From Isosphaera sp. (lineage in GTDB: Bacteria > Planctomycetota > Phycisphaerae > Phycisphaerales > UBA1924): a DNA stretch of 39,757 bases. The notes beneath the pieces were generated by a model that was given only the letters and a program-made list of their open reading frames with translations, was not told the origin of the DNA and searched no databases. The position numbers and the translations under genes are program-made. Positions 26,258 to 36,623 of the stretch are shown piece by piece (positions within the stretch are counted from its first letter, which is position 1; every line of letters begins with the position of its first letter). The DNA is taken from positions 1 to 39,757 of the forward strand of contig PNJV01000021.1 of assembly GCA_013822085.1 (NCBI GenBank), read 5' to 3'.

Positions 26258-26296
26258 AAGTGCACTGACTATACGGCCTTTCCCGAATATGACAAC

Positions 26297-26333
26297 AAAA
26301 AAATACCGCAGTGACCCCTAAGGATCACTGCGG
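26297..26333 (-). terminator. Intrinsic terminator after the exoprotein gene at 26370
   Basis: On the minus strand CCGCAGTGA pairs perfectly with TCACTGCGG around a ten-base loop and is followed by TATTTTTTT. Confidence 0.92.
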
Positions 26334-26369
26334 CGAGTTGATTATTGATCCTTAACGAGAACTTGACGC

Positions 26370-27008
26370 TTAGCGACGACGACGAGCCGCGGCCAGCCCG
26401 CCCAGCCCCATCAGAGCCGCAGCCCCGGGGGTCGGGATGGCGTAGCTGAAGGTGTACCGGGCGCCCGTGATGCCAAAGCTGAGGATGTCGGCCCCGCCAG
26501 CGCTGATCGAGTTGGTCGCCGAGAACGTGGTGGGGGTCTGCGTGATCCCCGCGGCCGTCGTGAACGCGACGCCGAGCAGAGACAGCGAACCGGTGACGGT
26601 GCCGATGCGGTCGGGATCATCGATGCCGTTGCTCAGAGCGTTGATGCTGCCGACGTTGAAGGCCAGCGTGGTCAGCGCAGCACCGCCTAAGGTCAGGCCC
26701 GGGGCGCCGAGGGTCGCGCCGTTGGCGGTCAGGAACTCGAGCGTGATCGTGCGGGTGTTGGCCACGTCCGAGACCGAGCTGGTGACCAGCACGTCCTCGA
26801 ACAGGCCAGCAATGCCGACGAGCGTGGTCGCCGGGCCACCGATCGAGTGCAGGATCGCGCCACCGGCGGAGGGATTCAGGAAGGCGCCGGCGGTCGCGGT
26901 GAACACGGTGACCGACACACCGACCTGCTCACCCACCACGCCGGCGTTGGCCACGCCGGACACAGCCAGCATCGAACCAGCCACCACACCAAGAACAACC
27001 TTGCTCAT
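26370..27008 (-). CDS. Exported PEP-CTERM-like protein (not a paralog of its neighbours)
   Basis: The 212-residue protein has a signal peptide (about 1-22, ending GVANA), a Thr/Ser/Gly/Val-rich beta body and the sorting tail PTPGAAALMGLGGLAAARRRR. The body lacks the FSFADPA and FDSVFTVTD motifs of the genes on both sides, so it is an unrelated protein with the same tail. Function is not recognised. The ATG at 27008 has GGAG seven bases upstream. The gene has its own terminator. Confidence 0.82.
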   Translation of the reverse strand: MSKVVLGVVAGSMLAVSGVANAGVVGEQVGVSVTVFTATAGAFLNPSAGGAILHSIGGPATTLVGIAGLFEDVLVTSSVSDVANTRTITLEFLTANGATLGAPGLTLGGAALTTLAFNVGSINALSNGIDDPDRIGTVTGSLSLLGVAFTTAAGITQTPTTFSATNSISAGGADILSFGITGARYTFSYAIPTPGAAALMGLGGLAAARRRR

Positions 27009-27165
27009 CTCTCTGCTCCTCTTGTAAAAGCCCGGCGCGCCAAAGCTCGCGCGTCGCGTCTTCGTTGTTGTGCGTTGCGGCCCTCGTCGCGGTTCCCACA
27101 ATCAGGTTTTTTCAACGCCTGGCTGTGGGCCCACTTCCGAGAACTCGATCCGTACCGTATTGCAA

Positions 27166-27187
27166 AGCGGGGTCTCTCGACCCCGCT
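27166..27187 (-). terminator. Strong hairpin after the gene at 27237, weak T tract
   Basis: AGCGGGGTC (27166-27174) pairs perfectly with GACCCCGCT (27179-27187) around a four-base loop. On the minus strand only TTGC follows, so termination efficiency is doubtful. Confidence 0.55.
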
Positions 27188-27236
27188 GAGCGTCAAATCG
27201 TGTTGTGCCACCGGCCGCCACGCGGCCGACGGACGC

Positions 27237-27908
27237 TTAGCGACGGCGACGGGACACGGCGAACCCGCCCAGGGCCAGCAGCGCGACGCTGCCGGGGGTC
27301 GGGACCACATTGGCCGTGCCAGAGAACGACGCATTGGCGGCGAAGTCGCTGATCGTGCCGTTGACCACGCTCAGCGGCAGCGGCGCGATGTCCGTCACCG
27401 TGAAGACCGAATCGAACGGCGGGGCGATGAACCGGCCGGGCTGCAGCAGGTTCTGGAGCTGCGCACCAGCGGTCAGGACCAGCCCGAAGAAGTCAAAGTC
27501 GGTGTTGACGGTGCCGGCGGCGCCGATGCTCACGAACGCGCCCGACGGGGCCACGGCTTCGAGGATCGTCGCAGCGGCCCCGACGCCACCGTTGATGTCG
27601 CGGTTGAAGACCCGGAACGTGCCGGAGATCTGAGCGGTCGTGATGCCGAAGTTGCTCGTGGCGTTGCTCAGCGTGAGGCTCAGCTCCAGGCCGGCGTTCA
27701 CGAACGAGACCGAGAACGGCGCCGGCTCAGTGGAGCCGTCGATGTTGAACGCGAGGACCGTGCTCGAGGCGTAGCTCAGCACGCCCCCCGTGTTGGTCAG
27801 CTGACCGTTACCAGCCGGGTCGGCGAAGGAAAAAGTCAGACCTCCGAACGCGCTGCCCGCAAGCCCAGCCAGGGCCAGAGCAGACAAACCAACCTGAGAA
27901 AAACGCAT
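27237..27908 (-). CDS. Exported PEP-CTERM-like protein (paralog B)
   Basis: The 223-residue protein has a signal peptide (about 1-22), then LTFSFADPAGNGQLTNTGG, AGLELSLTLSNAT, GRFIAPPFDSVFTVTDI and SFSGTANVVPTPG, and ends in the sorting tail with RRRR. It is closest to the gene at 27968 over its whole length, which indicates a recent tandem duplication. No terminator lies in the 59-base gap to that gene, so the two may form an operon. Function is unknown. The ATG follows AGGAGAG. Confidence 0.85.
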   Translation of the reverse strand: MRFSQVGLSALALAGLAGSAFGGLTFSFADPAGNGQLTNTGGVLSYASSTVLAFNIDGSTEPAPFSVSFVNAGLELSLTLSNATSNFGITTAQISGTFRVFNRDINGGVGAAATILEAVAPSGAFVSIGAAGTVNTDFDFFGLVLTAGAQLQNLLQPGRFIAPPFDSVFTVTDIAPLPLSVVNGTISDFAANASFSGTANVVPTPGSVALLALGGFAVSRRRR

Positions 27909-27967
27909 ATTCTCTCTCCTGTCAAGCTCGCGAACTTGATCTGAGTGTGTCGAACGTCACCGAGGAA

Positions 27968-28642
27968 TCAGCGCCGACGGCGGGCGGTAACCAGGCCGCC
28001 CAGGGCCAGCAGCGCGACGCTGCCAGGGGTCGGGATCACGTTGGCCGTGCCGGAGAACGACGTGTTGGCGGTGAAGTTGCTGATCGTGCCGTTGACGATG
28101 GTCACGGGCAGCGGCACGATGTCGGTCACCGTGAAGACCGAGTCGAACGGCGGGGCGATGAACCGGCCGGGGAGCAGCAGGTTCTGGAGCTGCTGGCCAG
28201 CCGACAGGGTCAGCCCGAAGAACTGGAAATCGCTGAGCACCGAGCCCGTGGCCCCGATGTTCACGAACGCGCCGCCCGGGGCGGTGCCTTCGAGGATCGT
28301 CGCAGCGGCGCCGACGCCGCCGTTGACGTCACGGTTGAAGAAGCGGAACGTGCCGGCGATGTCTGCCTTGAGCAGGCCGGGGAACACCGCGGTGGCGTTC
28401 GAGAGCGTCAGGCTCAGCTCGAGGCCGGCGTTGACGAACGAGACCGAGAACGCGTTCGGCTCGGTGGTGCCGTCGATGTTGAACGACAGAACCGCGCTCG
28501 AGTTGTAGCTCAGAAGGCCGCCGGTGTTTGTGAGTTGGCCAGGCCCAGCCGGATCAGCGAACGAGAACGTCAGACCAGCCGAGGCAGCGCTGACCGAGCC
28601 AGCGATGACCAATGTCGCCAAAGCAAACTGCGCTGTGCGCAT
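27968..28642 (-). CDS. Exported PEP-CTERM-like protein (paralog C)
   Basis: The 224-residue protein has a signal peptide (about 1-22, ending SAASA) and the same body motifs as paralog B: LTFSFADPAGPGQLTNTGG, FVNAGLELSLTLSNAT, FFNRDVNGGVGAAATILEG, LLPGRFIAPPFDSVFTVTD, SFSGTANVIPTPG. It also has the sorting tail. It is probably the first gene of a two-gene unit with paralog B. The ATG has AGGAGAG upstream. A short inverted repeat, TGGCC/GGCCA, lies in its upstream region near 28708-28721. Confidence 0.85.
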   Translation of the reverse strand: MRTAQFALATLVIAGSVSAASAGLTFSFADPAGPGQLTNTGGLLSYNSSAVLSFNIDGTTEPNAFSVSFVNAGLELSLTLSNATAVFPGLLKADIAGTFRFFNRDVNGGVGAAATILEGTAPGGAFVNIGATGSVLSDFQFFGLTLSAGQQLQNLLLPGRFIAPPFDSVFTVTDIVPLPVTIVNGTISNFTANTSFSGTANVIPTPGSVALLALGGLVTARRRR

Positions 28643-28800
28643 GTCTCTCTCTCCTGTTCTGTGACCCCTGCGCGGCGAGGCGCAAGCTGATAAATGATAT
28701 CCGATCTTGGCCGACTGGCCAGAATCAGTTCACTTTTTTCCCGAATCAGAGAGATCCCCTGACGTAACGCACACATTTTGTTCGTAGTTTGTGAGCACAT

Positions 28801-28833
28801 AAAGGAAAAACACCCAAGCTTGTGCTTGGGTGT
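28801..28833 (-). terminator. Intrinsic terminator after the gene at 28902
   Basis: ACACCCAAGC (28810-28819) pairs perfectly with GCTTGGGTGT (28824-28833). On the minus strand it is followed by TTTTCCTTT. Confidence 0.9.
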
Positions 28834-28901
28834 TCTGAAGACATTGAGGTATAGAGACCAATCGAAATCGTTGAAGCCCAGCCCAGCAGGGCTGGCGTCA
28901 C

Positions 28902-29579
28902 TCAGCGGCGACGACGGCCGGCAACCAGGCCACCCAGGGCCATCAGAGCCACAGCGCCCGGGGTCGGGACGAGCTGCGCGGTGCCGGAGAAGGAGGTGTT
29001 GGCCGAGAAGTTGTTCACGGAGCCGGTGGGGCCGATGACCGGCGGGCGGGGGAAGCCGACCGTCAGGATGTCGGTGATGGTGAAGACCGAGTCAAAGAGC
29101 GGGGCGAGGAAGAGACCAGCGGGCAGGACGTTCAGGAGCTCCTGGCCAGCCGTGAGCGAGAAGCCAACCGGGGGGTTGGAGAAAAGGATCGAGGACGACG
29201 CACCGATGCTCAGGAACGAGCCCACGTCCGCGTCACCGCGGAGGATGGTGTTCGTCGCCGAGTCCGGGTTGGTGCGGTTGAAGATCCGGAAGAAGCCGCT
29301 GATGGGGGCCTGAGCCACGCCAGCGTTGACCACCGCGGCGCCCACGCTCAGCCTCAGCTCGAGGCCGGCGTTGGCGAAGGTGGTGCTGGGGAAGCCCGCG
29401 TCGGACCCGTCGACGATGAAGCTCAGCACAGCGGCCGAGTCGTACGTCAGGGTGCTGGCGGCGTTGGTGAGCTGACGACCACCGGCGGGGTCAGCGAAAG
29501 AAAAGCGCACCGTGCCCTGACCGAGGGCGGTGCCGGCGAGGGCCATTGCGGCCATCGCAGAAACCAAATGACGAACCAT
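28902..29579 (-). CDS. Exported PEP-CTERM-like protein (paralog D)
   Basis: The 225-residue protein has a signal peptide (about 1-20, ending GTALG), then VRFSFADPAGGRQLTNA, NAGLELRLSVGAA, LFLAPLFDSVFTITDI and SFSGTAQLVPTPG, and the tail ending in GRRRR. It belongs to the same family as the genes at 25515, 27237 and 27968. The ATG at 29579 has GGGAG eight bases upstream. The leader carries copy 2 of the conserved hairpin. It has its own terminator, so it is monocistronic. Function is unknown. Confidence 0.85.
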   Translation of the reverse strand: MVRHLVSAMAAMALAGTALGQGTVRFSFADPAGGRQLTNAASTLTYDSAAVLSFIVDGSDAGFPSTTFANAGLELRLSVGAAVVNAGVAQAPISGFFRIFNRTNPDSATNTILRGDADVGSFLSIGASSSILFSNPPVGFSLTAGQELLNVLPAGLFLAPLFDSVFTITDILTVGFPRPPVIGPTGSVNNFSANTSFSGTAQLVPTPGAVALMALGGLVAGRRRR

Positions 29580-29625
29580 GTATGACACTCCCTTTGCAGG
29601 TGGCGGTATGCCCCTGTCCTTCCCT

Positions 29626-29659
29626 CCGAAGGCGCGGGTGTGAGGCCGCGTCCCCTCGG
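29626..29659 (-). promoter_or_regulatory. Conserved leader hairpin, copy 2
   Basis: The core 29633-29653 is identical to 26230-26250. The inner stem CGCGG/CCGCG and loop CCTCACAC are the same. The outer stem differs in sequence (CCGA-GG with CC-TCGG) but still pairs. It lies about 50 bases before the start codon of the gene at 28902-29579. Confidence 0.55.
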
Positions 29660-29876
29660 AACAGCGAAATAGTACCCGATCCCTCCCGGCCCGCAAGGTT
29701 TCCCCTGAAAATCCCGCATTGAGAATGTGTAAAGCCCTTCACGCGGCTCTTTTCCCGCCGATAAGCAGGAAATCTGGACGCTCGATCGCTCGTATTTGCC
29801 AATCATATGTGTTTTTATTGGACCAAACGCCGCTCGGGTCGGGCATCGTCCCCCTCGATATGGGGTCCGAGCGGAC

Positions 29877-31655
29877 TCAGTTAGTCTGGACGGTCGATCC
29901 AAAGAGCGCCAGAGCGCTGGAGCGCTCGACACGCACGCGCTCCACGCGACCGATCAGACTATCAAGACTTTGGCTCTCGGAAGCATCGAAAAAAACGATG
30001 AGGTCGCCGTCAGTCCGGCCGACCATCTGCACCCGACCGTCGGTGCTGCTGCCATCTCCCCCCGCACCCACCGCTTGGCCTTGTCCGTCGAGGGCTTCGG
30101 CTGGCTCGCGGTCGGCAGCTGGGTTGCCCGCGGGCTCGCCATGAACCGTGAGCGCGACGCCGCTGCGTGGCTCGGGGGTTCGGGCTCGGCCGATGGCCTT
30201 GGCCGCCCGCGGCGAGACACCCTCGACGAAGACCTCGACGGTCCGGCCGACATATGCCGCTGAGACCTCGGCGGAAATCCCCTGCTGAAGGGCCAGGAGC
30301 TCCTGGTTCCGTTCGCGTTTGACCTCGTCGGGCACGTCGTCCTCGAACCGATCGATGGCCACGGTGCCGGGGCGCGGGGAGTACTTGAAGATGAAGCAGT
30401 TCTTGTACGCGGCCCGGCGCAGGAGGGCCACGGTCGCTGCGTGGTCCTCGTCGGTTTCGGTTGGGAACCCGACGATGATGTCGCCGGCGACCGTGAGCGG
30501 CCGACCGGCCTGGGGTTGGTCGAGCCTTGCGCGGGCGCGGTCGAGGAACTCGAGGTACTCCCCGACGGTGTAGCCGCGGTTCATCAGCTTGAGGATGCGG
30601 TCCGAGCCGCTCTGTGCCGGCACGTGCAGGTACCGGCAGATCCGCGGGCAGTCGGCGATGGCGTCGAGCACGTCGTCGCCAAAGGAGCGCGGGAAGCTGG
30701 TCACGAAGCGCAGGCGGCGGATCGCGGGCACCTGGTCGTGGATCTGCCGGAGGAGGTCGGCGAACGTCGTCACCCGCTCGCCGCGGTAGGGGTCGGCGCG
30801 GGACGGACCCGGCGCCGCGTAGGCCCGGCCCTTCTGCGGCTGGACCAGACCGCCGATGGTCACCGCTGCTGCGTGCTCGAAGCGGTAGTGGTTGACGGTC
30901 TGTCCCAGGAGGGTCACCTCGATCACGCCGGCGTCGGCCAGGCGTTTGCACTCGTCGATGATGTGCCCCGGCGGGCGGTGCACCTCGGCCCCGCGGGTGA
31001 ACGGGACCACGCAGTAGGTGCAGAACTTGTTGCAGCCGCGCGTGATGCGCACGTACGCCGAACGCCCACCGGCCGAGAGCTCCCGCTCGCCCGTGCTGCG
31101 CGAGAGGTCCAGGAGCTCGAGCGTGTCCGCGGCTGCGGCCAGGGTCGCTGAGCGGCGGTTGGTCTGGCCGGTGTGCCCGCTGCCGTAGCCGTGCAGGGCC
31201 ACCTGCCCGGCCGAGCGCAGCAGCGACACGTCAGGCTTCTGATCGTCCGGCGTGGCCAGCAGCGAGAGCGTCGCGCCGTCGTGCAGCAGCGAGGCCCGCG
31301 TCTTGACGGCGTTGTCCAGCAGGGCCGGCAGCTTGTCCAGTTCCGCCGGCCCGACCATCAGGTCGACCACGGGCATGCGCTTGATCAGCCCGGCGCCCTC
31401 GCGTTCGGCCATGCACCCGAGCACCCCCACCACCAGCGCCGGCTCGCGGGCCTTGCGCAGGGCCAGCTCGCCCAGCCGGGACCACACCTTTTGCTCGGCG
31501 TGCTCGCGGACCGAGCAGGTGTTGTACAGCACCACCTGGGCCTGGGCGGGCTGGTCTGTGAACGTGTAGCCCAGCTGGCGCAGCTGGCCCGTGACCAGCT
31601 GCGAGTCCAGCTCGTTCATTTGGCACCCGAACGTTTCCAGGTACACCCGTGGCAC
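29877..31655 (-). CDS. miaB: tRNA-2-methylthio-N6-dimethylallyladenosine synthase MiaB
   Basis: This radical SAM methylthiotransferase modifies A37 of tRNAs that read UNN codons. It has an N-terminal UPF0004 domain with Cys11, Cys47 and Cys81 binding the auxiliary iron-sulfur cluster (TFGCQMNELDS; YNTCSVRE; GVLGCMAE). The radical SAM motif is GCNKFCTYC (Cys208, 212, 215), with HVPAQSGSDRILKLMNRGYT and DIIVGFPTETDEDH, and a C-terminal TRAM region. At 592 residues it is longer than usual (about 440-480). Extra segments lie at about 128-198, 258-295 and inside the TRAM domain (about 490-545, low complexity). All catalytic cysteines are kept, so it is probably functional. It is monocistronic. Confidence 0.93.
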   Translation of the reverse strand: MPRVYLETFGCQMNELDSQLVTGQLRQLGYTFTDQPAQAQVVLYNTCSVREHAEQKVWSRLGELALRKAREPALVVGVLGCMAEREGAGLIKRMPVVDLMVGPAELDKLPALLDNAVKTRASLLHDGATLSLLATPDDQKPDVSLLRSAGQVALHGYGSGHTGQTNRRSATLAAAADTLELLDLSRSTGERELSAGGRSAYVRITRGCNKFCTYCVVPFTRGAEVHRPPGHIIDECKRLADAGVIEVTLLGQTVNHYRFEHAAAVTIGGLVQPQKGRAYAAPGPSRADPYRGERVTTFADLLRQIHDQVPAIRRLRFVTSFPRSFGDDVLDAIADCPRICRYLHVPAQSGSDRILKLMNRGYTVGEYLEFLDRARARLDQPQAGRPLTVAGDIIVGFPTETDEDHAATVALLRRAAYKNCFIFKYSPRPGTVAIDRFEDDVPDEVKRERNQELLALQQGISAEVSAAYVGRTVEVFVEGVSPRAAKAIGRARTPEPRSGVALTVHGEPAGNPAADREPAEALDGQGQAVGAGGDGSSTDGRVQMVGRTDGDLIVFFDASESQSLDSLIGRVERVRVERSSALALFGSTVQTN

Positions 31656-32125
31656 GATCTAGCGTACGCCCGCCTGCGCGCAGGCTGGCGACGCGGGGCC
31701 GGGGCCCACAACAGCGGCAGCGGGCCAAGACAGCAGCGCGCACCGCGGCGTGGGTGAGCGCCGTGTCGCGCCTTGCGCGCTCGCGTCACGATTTGCGTGC
31801 CCGTGCGCGCTTGACACGATCCGCACACTCGCGTCGGGCCGCGACTGGCCTGAACGCGACCGATCCTGATCTGACTGGTCGAATCGCTTCGAGCTGATTG
31901 CAGATATCGCGTTCCCAAGCGGTCTTTGCTGCGCTTGCGCGTGTTGGAAGCGCTGGGGCCGATGAATGGACCGGTCGGGATAGTTGATCAGCATGCGAAG
32001 AAACTGGCCATGATCTGCTGATAGATCGCGTGAATTCGTCGCAATGCAAAGTAAGGCCCCGTAATGTCTTGCGTCGGAAGGGAGCGGGGGCTGGCACCGT
32101 CTCAGTGTCGTCAAGGAGGATGTTC
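31656..32125. other. Intergenic region between miaB and the glucosidase gene
   Basis: The two genes are divergent, so promoters for both should lie here. No gene, tRNA or strong hairpin is recognised. A 12-base self-complementary CCTGCGCGCAGG occurs near 31673-31684, and GATCT/AGATC near 32012-32027. Nothing else of note was seen. Confidence 0.5.
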
Positions 32126-34834
<2,709 letters not shown>

Positions 34835-34856
34835 ACCTTCCCGGAGCTTACAGACC

Positions 34857-35759
34857 ATGACACACCCACACACCATGTCGAGCGCTCTGATCAGAGACCT
34901 CATGCCCGAGCAGCTGCCCAAGGCAACGCTGCCCCAGTGCGAGGCCAGGCCGGTCCTGGCCGGCCAGAAGGCGCTGGTGACCGGGGCCAGCTCGGGCATC
35001 GGGCGAGCCATCGCGGTGGCGCTGGCCCGGGCCGGCGCGGACGTGGCTGTGAACTACATCGGCGACGAGGCGGCCGCCAGGGAGGTCATCGCCGAGGTCG
35101 AGGGGTGCGGGTGCGGGCACGCCGGGCGCGCGATCGCCGTGCGCGCCGATGTCTCCGACGAGGCCCAGGTCCTGGCCATGTACGAGCGGGTGATCGGCGA
35201 GCTGGGCACGGTCGACATCCTGGTCAACAACGCCGGCCTGCAGCAGGACGCGCCGATCGAAGAGATGACCCTGGCGCAGTGGCGCAAGGTGATCGACGTG
35301 AACCTGACGGGCCAGTTCCTGTGCGCGCGGGCGGCCATCCGCGAGTTCAAGCGTCGCGGCGTGCGGCCCCAGGTGTCGTGCGCCGCGGGCAAGATCCTGT
35401 GCATGAGCAGCGTGCACGAGGTCATCCCGTGGGCCGGGCACGTCAACTACGCCGCGTCCAAGGGCGGGGTCATGCTCATGATGAAGAGCCTGGCACAGGA
35501 GGTGGCGCCGTGGCGCATCCGCGTCAACAGCGTCTGCCCGGGCGCCATTCGCACGCCGATCAACCGGCCCGCCTGGGAGACGCCCGAGGCGTACAACAAG
35601 CTCATGAAGCTCATCCCGTACAAGCGCATCGGCGAGCCGGACGATGTCGCGCGTCTGGCGGTGTGGCTGGCCTCCGACGAGGCGGACTACCTGACCGGGA
35701 CGAGCGTCTTCGTCGACGGCGGGATGACGCTCTACCCCGGCTTTGAAGCGGGCGGCTGA
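34857..35759 (+). CDS. Short-chain dehydrogenase/reductase (glucose 1-dehydrogenase-like)
   Basis: The 300-residue classical SDR has cofactor motif TGASSGIG (42-49), NNAG (124-127), catalytic Ser184/185, and Tyr198/Lys202 in YAASK. PGAIRTPIN and YLTGTSVFVDGGMTLYPGF fit glucose 1-dehydrogenase-type SDRs. An N-terminal extension of about 35 residues precedes the Rossmann fold. The gene begins 22 bases after the glucosidase stop, so oxidation of a released sugar is a reasonable inference. Substrate and cofactor preference are not certain. Confidence 0.9.
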   Translation: MTHPHTMSSALIRDLMPEQLPKATLPQCEARPVLAGQKALVTGASSGIGRAIAVALARAGADVAVNYIGDEAAAREVIAEVEGCGCGHAGRAIAVRADVSDEAQVLAMYERVIGELGTVDILVNNAGLQQDAPIEEMTLAQWRKVIDVNLTGQFLCARAAIREFKRRGVRPQVSCAAGKILCMSSVHEVIPWAGHVNYAASKGGVMLMMKSLAQEVAPWRIRVNSVCPGAIRTPINRPAWETPEAYNKLMKLIPYKRIGEPDDVARLAVWLASDEADYLTGTSVFVDGGMTLYPGFEAGG

Positions 35760-35765
35760 TCACCC

Positions 35766-36623
35766 ATGAGCAGCGGCGCTACGCCGAGCGTCCGCGCTCG
35801 GCTTGTCTTGTGCGTGATCGACGGGGCGTTGCTCGGGCTGTTCATGTCATCGGTGGGCGTCTTTGCCGCGCTGATGTACGCCCCCGAGTCGCCCGTTCTA
35901 CGCCTGTTCCCGGGCGAGCTTGCGCGCAGGGCGCTCATGGGCCTAGCGATGGGGCTGACGGCGATCGGGCTGATCTACTCGCCACTGGGAGGACGCTCGG
36001 GCGCACACATGAACCCGGCTGTCACCATCGCGTACGTGCGGCTGGGCCGCATCAGGCCGGCGCTCGCTGCGGGGTACATCGCCGGCCAGCTCGCACTGGG
36101 CACGCTCGGCGTCGTGGCCATCGGTCTTGTCGTCGGGCCGTGGTTCACCGACGCGCCCGTGCGCTACGCGCCGACGGTGCCCGGCAAGTTCGGGGTGGCC
36201 GCAGCGTTCGCGGCCGAGCTTGCGATGACGTTCACGCTCATGCTGATACTGCTGATCGTGTCCAACACCAAGCGCCTGGCGGCGTACACGCCGGTCTTTG
36301 CCGGCCTCATGGTCTTTCTATACATTACGATCGAGGCGCCGGTCTCGGGGATGAGCATCAACCCGGCGCGGACGCTCGCCTCAGCGATCGCCAGCGGCGA
36401 GTTCAGCGCGATCTGGGTCTACCTCACGGCCCCCGTGCTCGGGATGCTCGCGGCGGCCGAGCTGTACACCAGGCTGCCGCGGCTGCCCGCCGTGCACTGC
36501 TGCAAGCTGAACCATCTTCGGCACGAGGCCTGCGTCCACTGCGGGTGCGACGGCCCGATCGACTTCGGCGCGCACGCGTCGCCCTCGCGCAACGAACCGA
36601 CCAACGGAGGCAAGCAACCATGA
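35766..36623 (+). CDS. MIP-family channel (aquaporin/glycerol facilitator) with cysteine-rich C-terminal tail
   Basis: The 285-residue membrane protein has six predicted transmembrane helices and both half-helix loops: HMNPAVT (NPA 83-85) and SINPARTL (NPA 199-201), with the conserved Arg202. The last 45 residues form a cytoplasmic extension with HCCKLNHLRHEACVHCGC: Cys245, 246, 256, 259 and 261 plus histidines, a possible metal or iron-sulfur site not typical of aquaporins. It starts six bases after the SDR stop and overlaps the GMC gene by four bases, so it is translationally coupled to an oxidoreductase. Transport of a small polyol or sugar-derived solute is inferred. Confidence 0.9.
   Translation: MSSGATPSVRARLVLCVIDGALLGLFMSSVGVFAALMYAPESPVLRLFPGELARRALMGLAMGLTAIGLIYSPLGGRSGAHMNPAVTIAYVRLGRIRPALAAGYIAGQLALGTLGVVAIGLVVGPWFTDAPVRYAPTVPGKFGVAAAFAAELAMTFTLMLILLIVSNTKRLAAYTPVFAGLMVFLYITIEAPVSGMSINPARTLASAIASGEFSAIWVYLTAPVLGMLAAAELYTRLPRLPAVHCCKLNHLRHEACVHCGCDGPIDFGAHASPSRNEPTNGGKQP

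Noticed and set aside
31811-31840. TTGACA that might be a -35 box upstream of the glucosidase gene
   Set aside because: No -10 element is found at 16-18 bases downstream.
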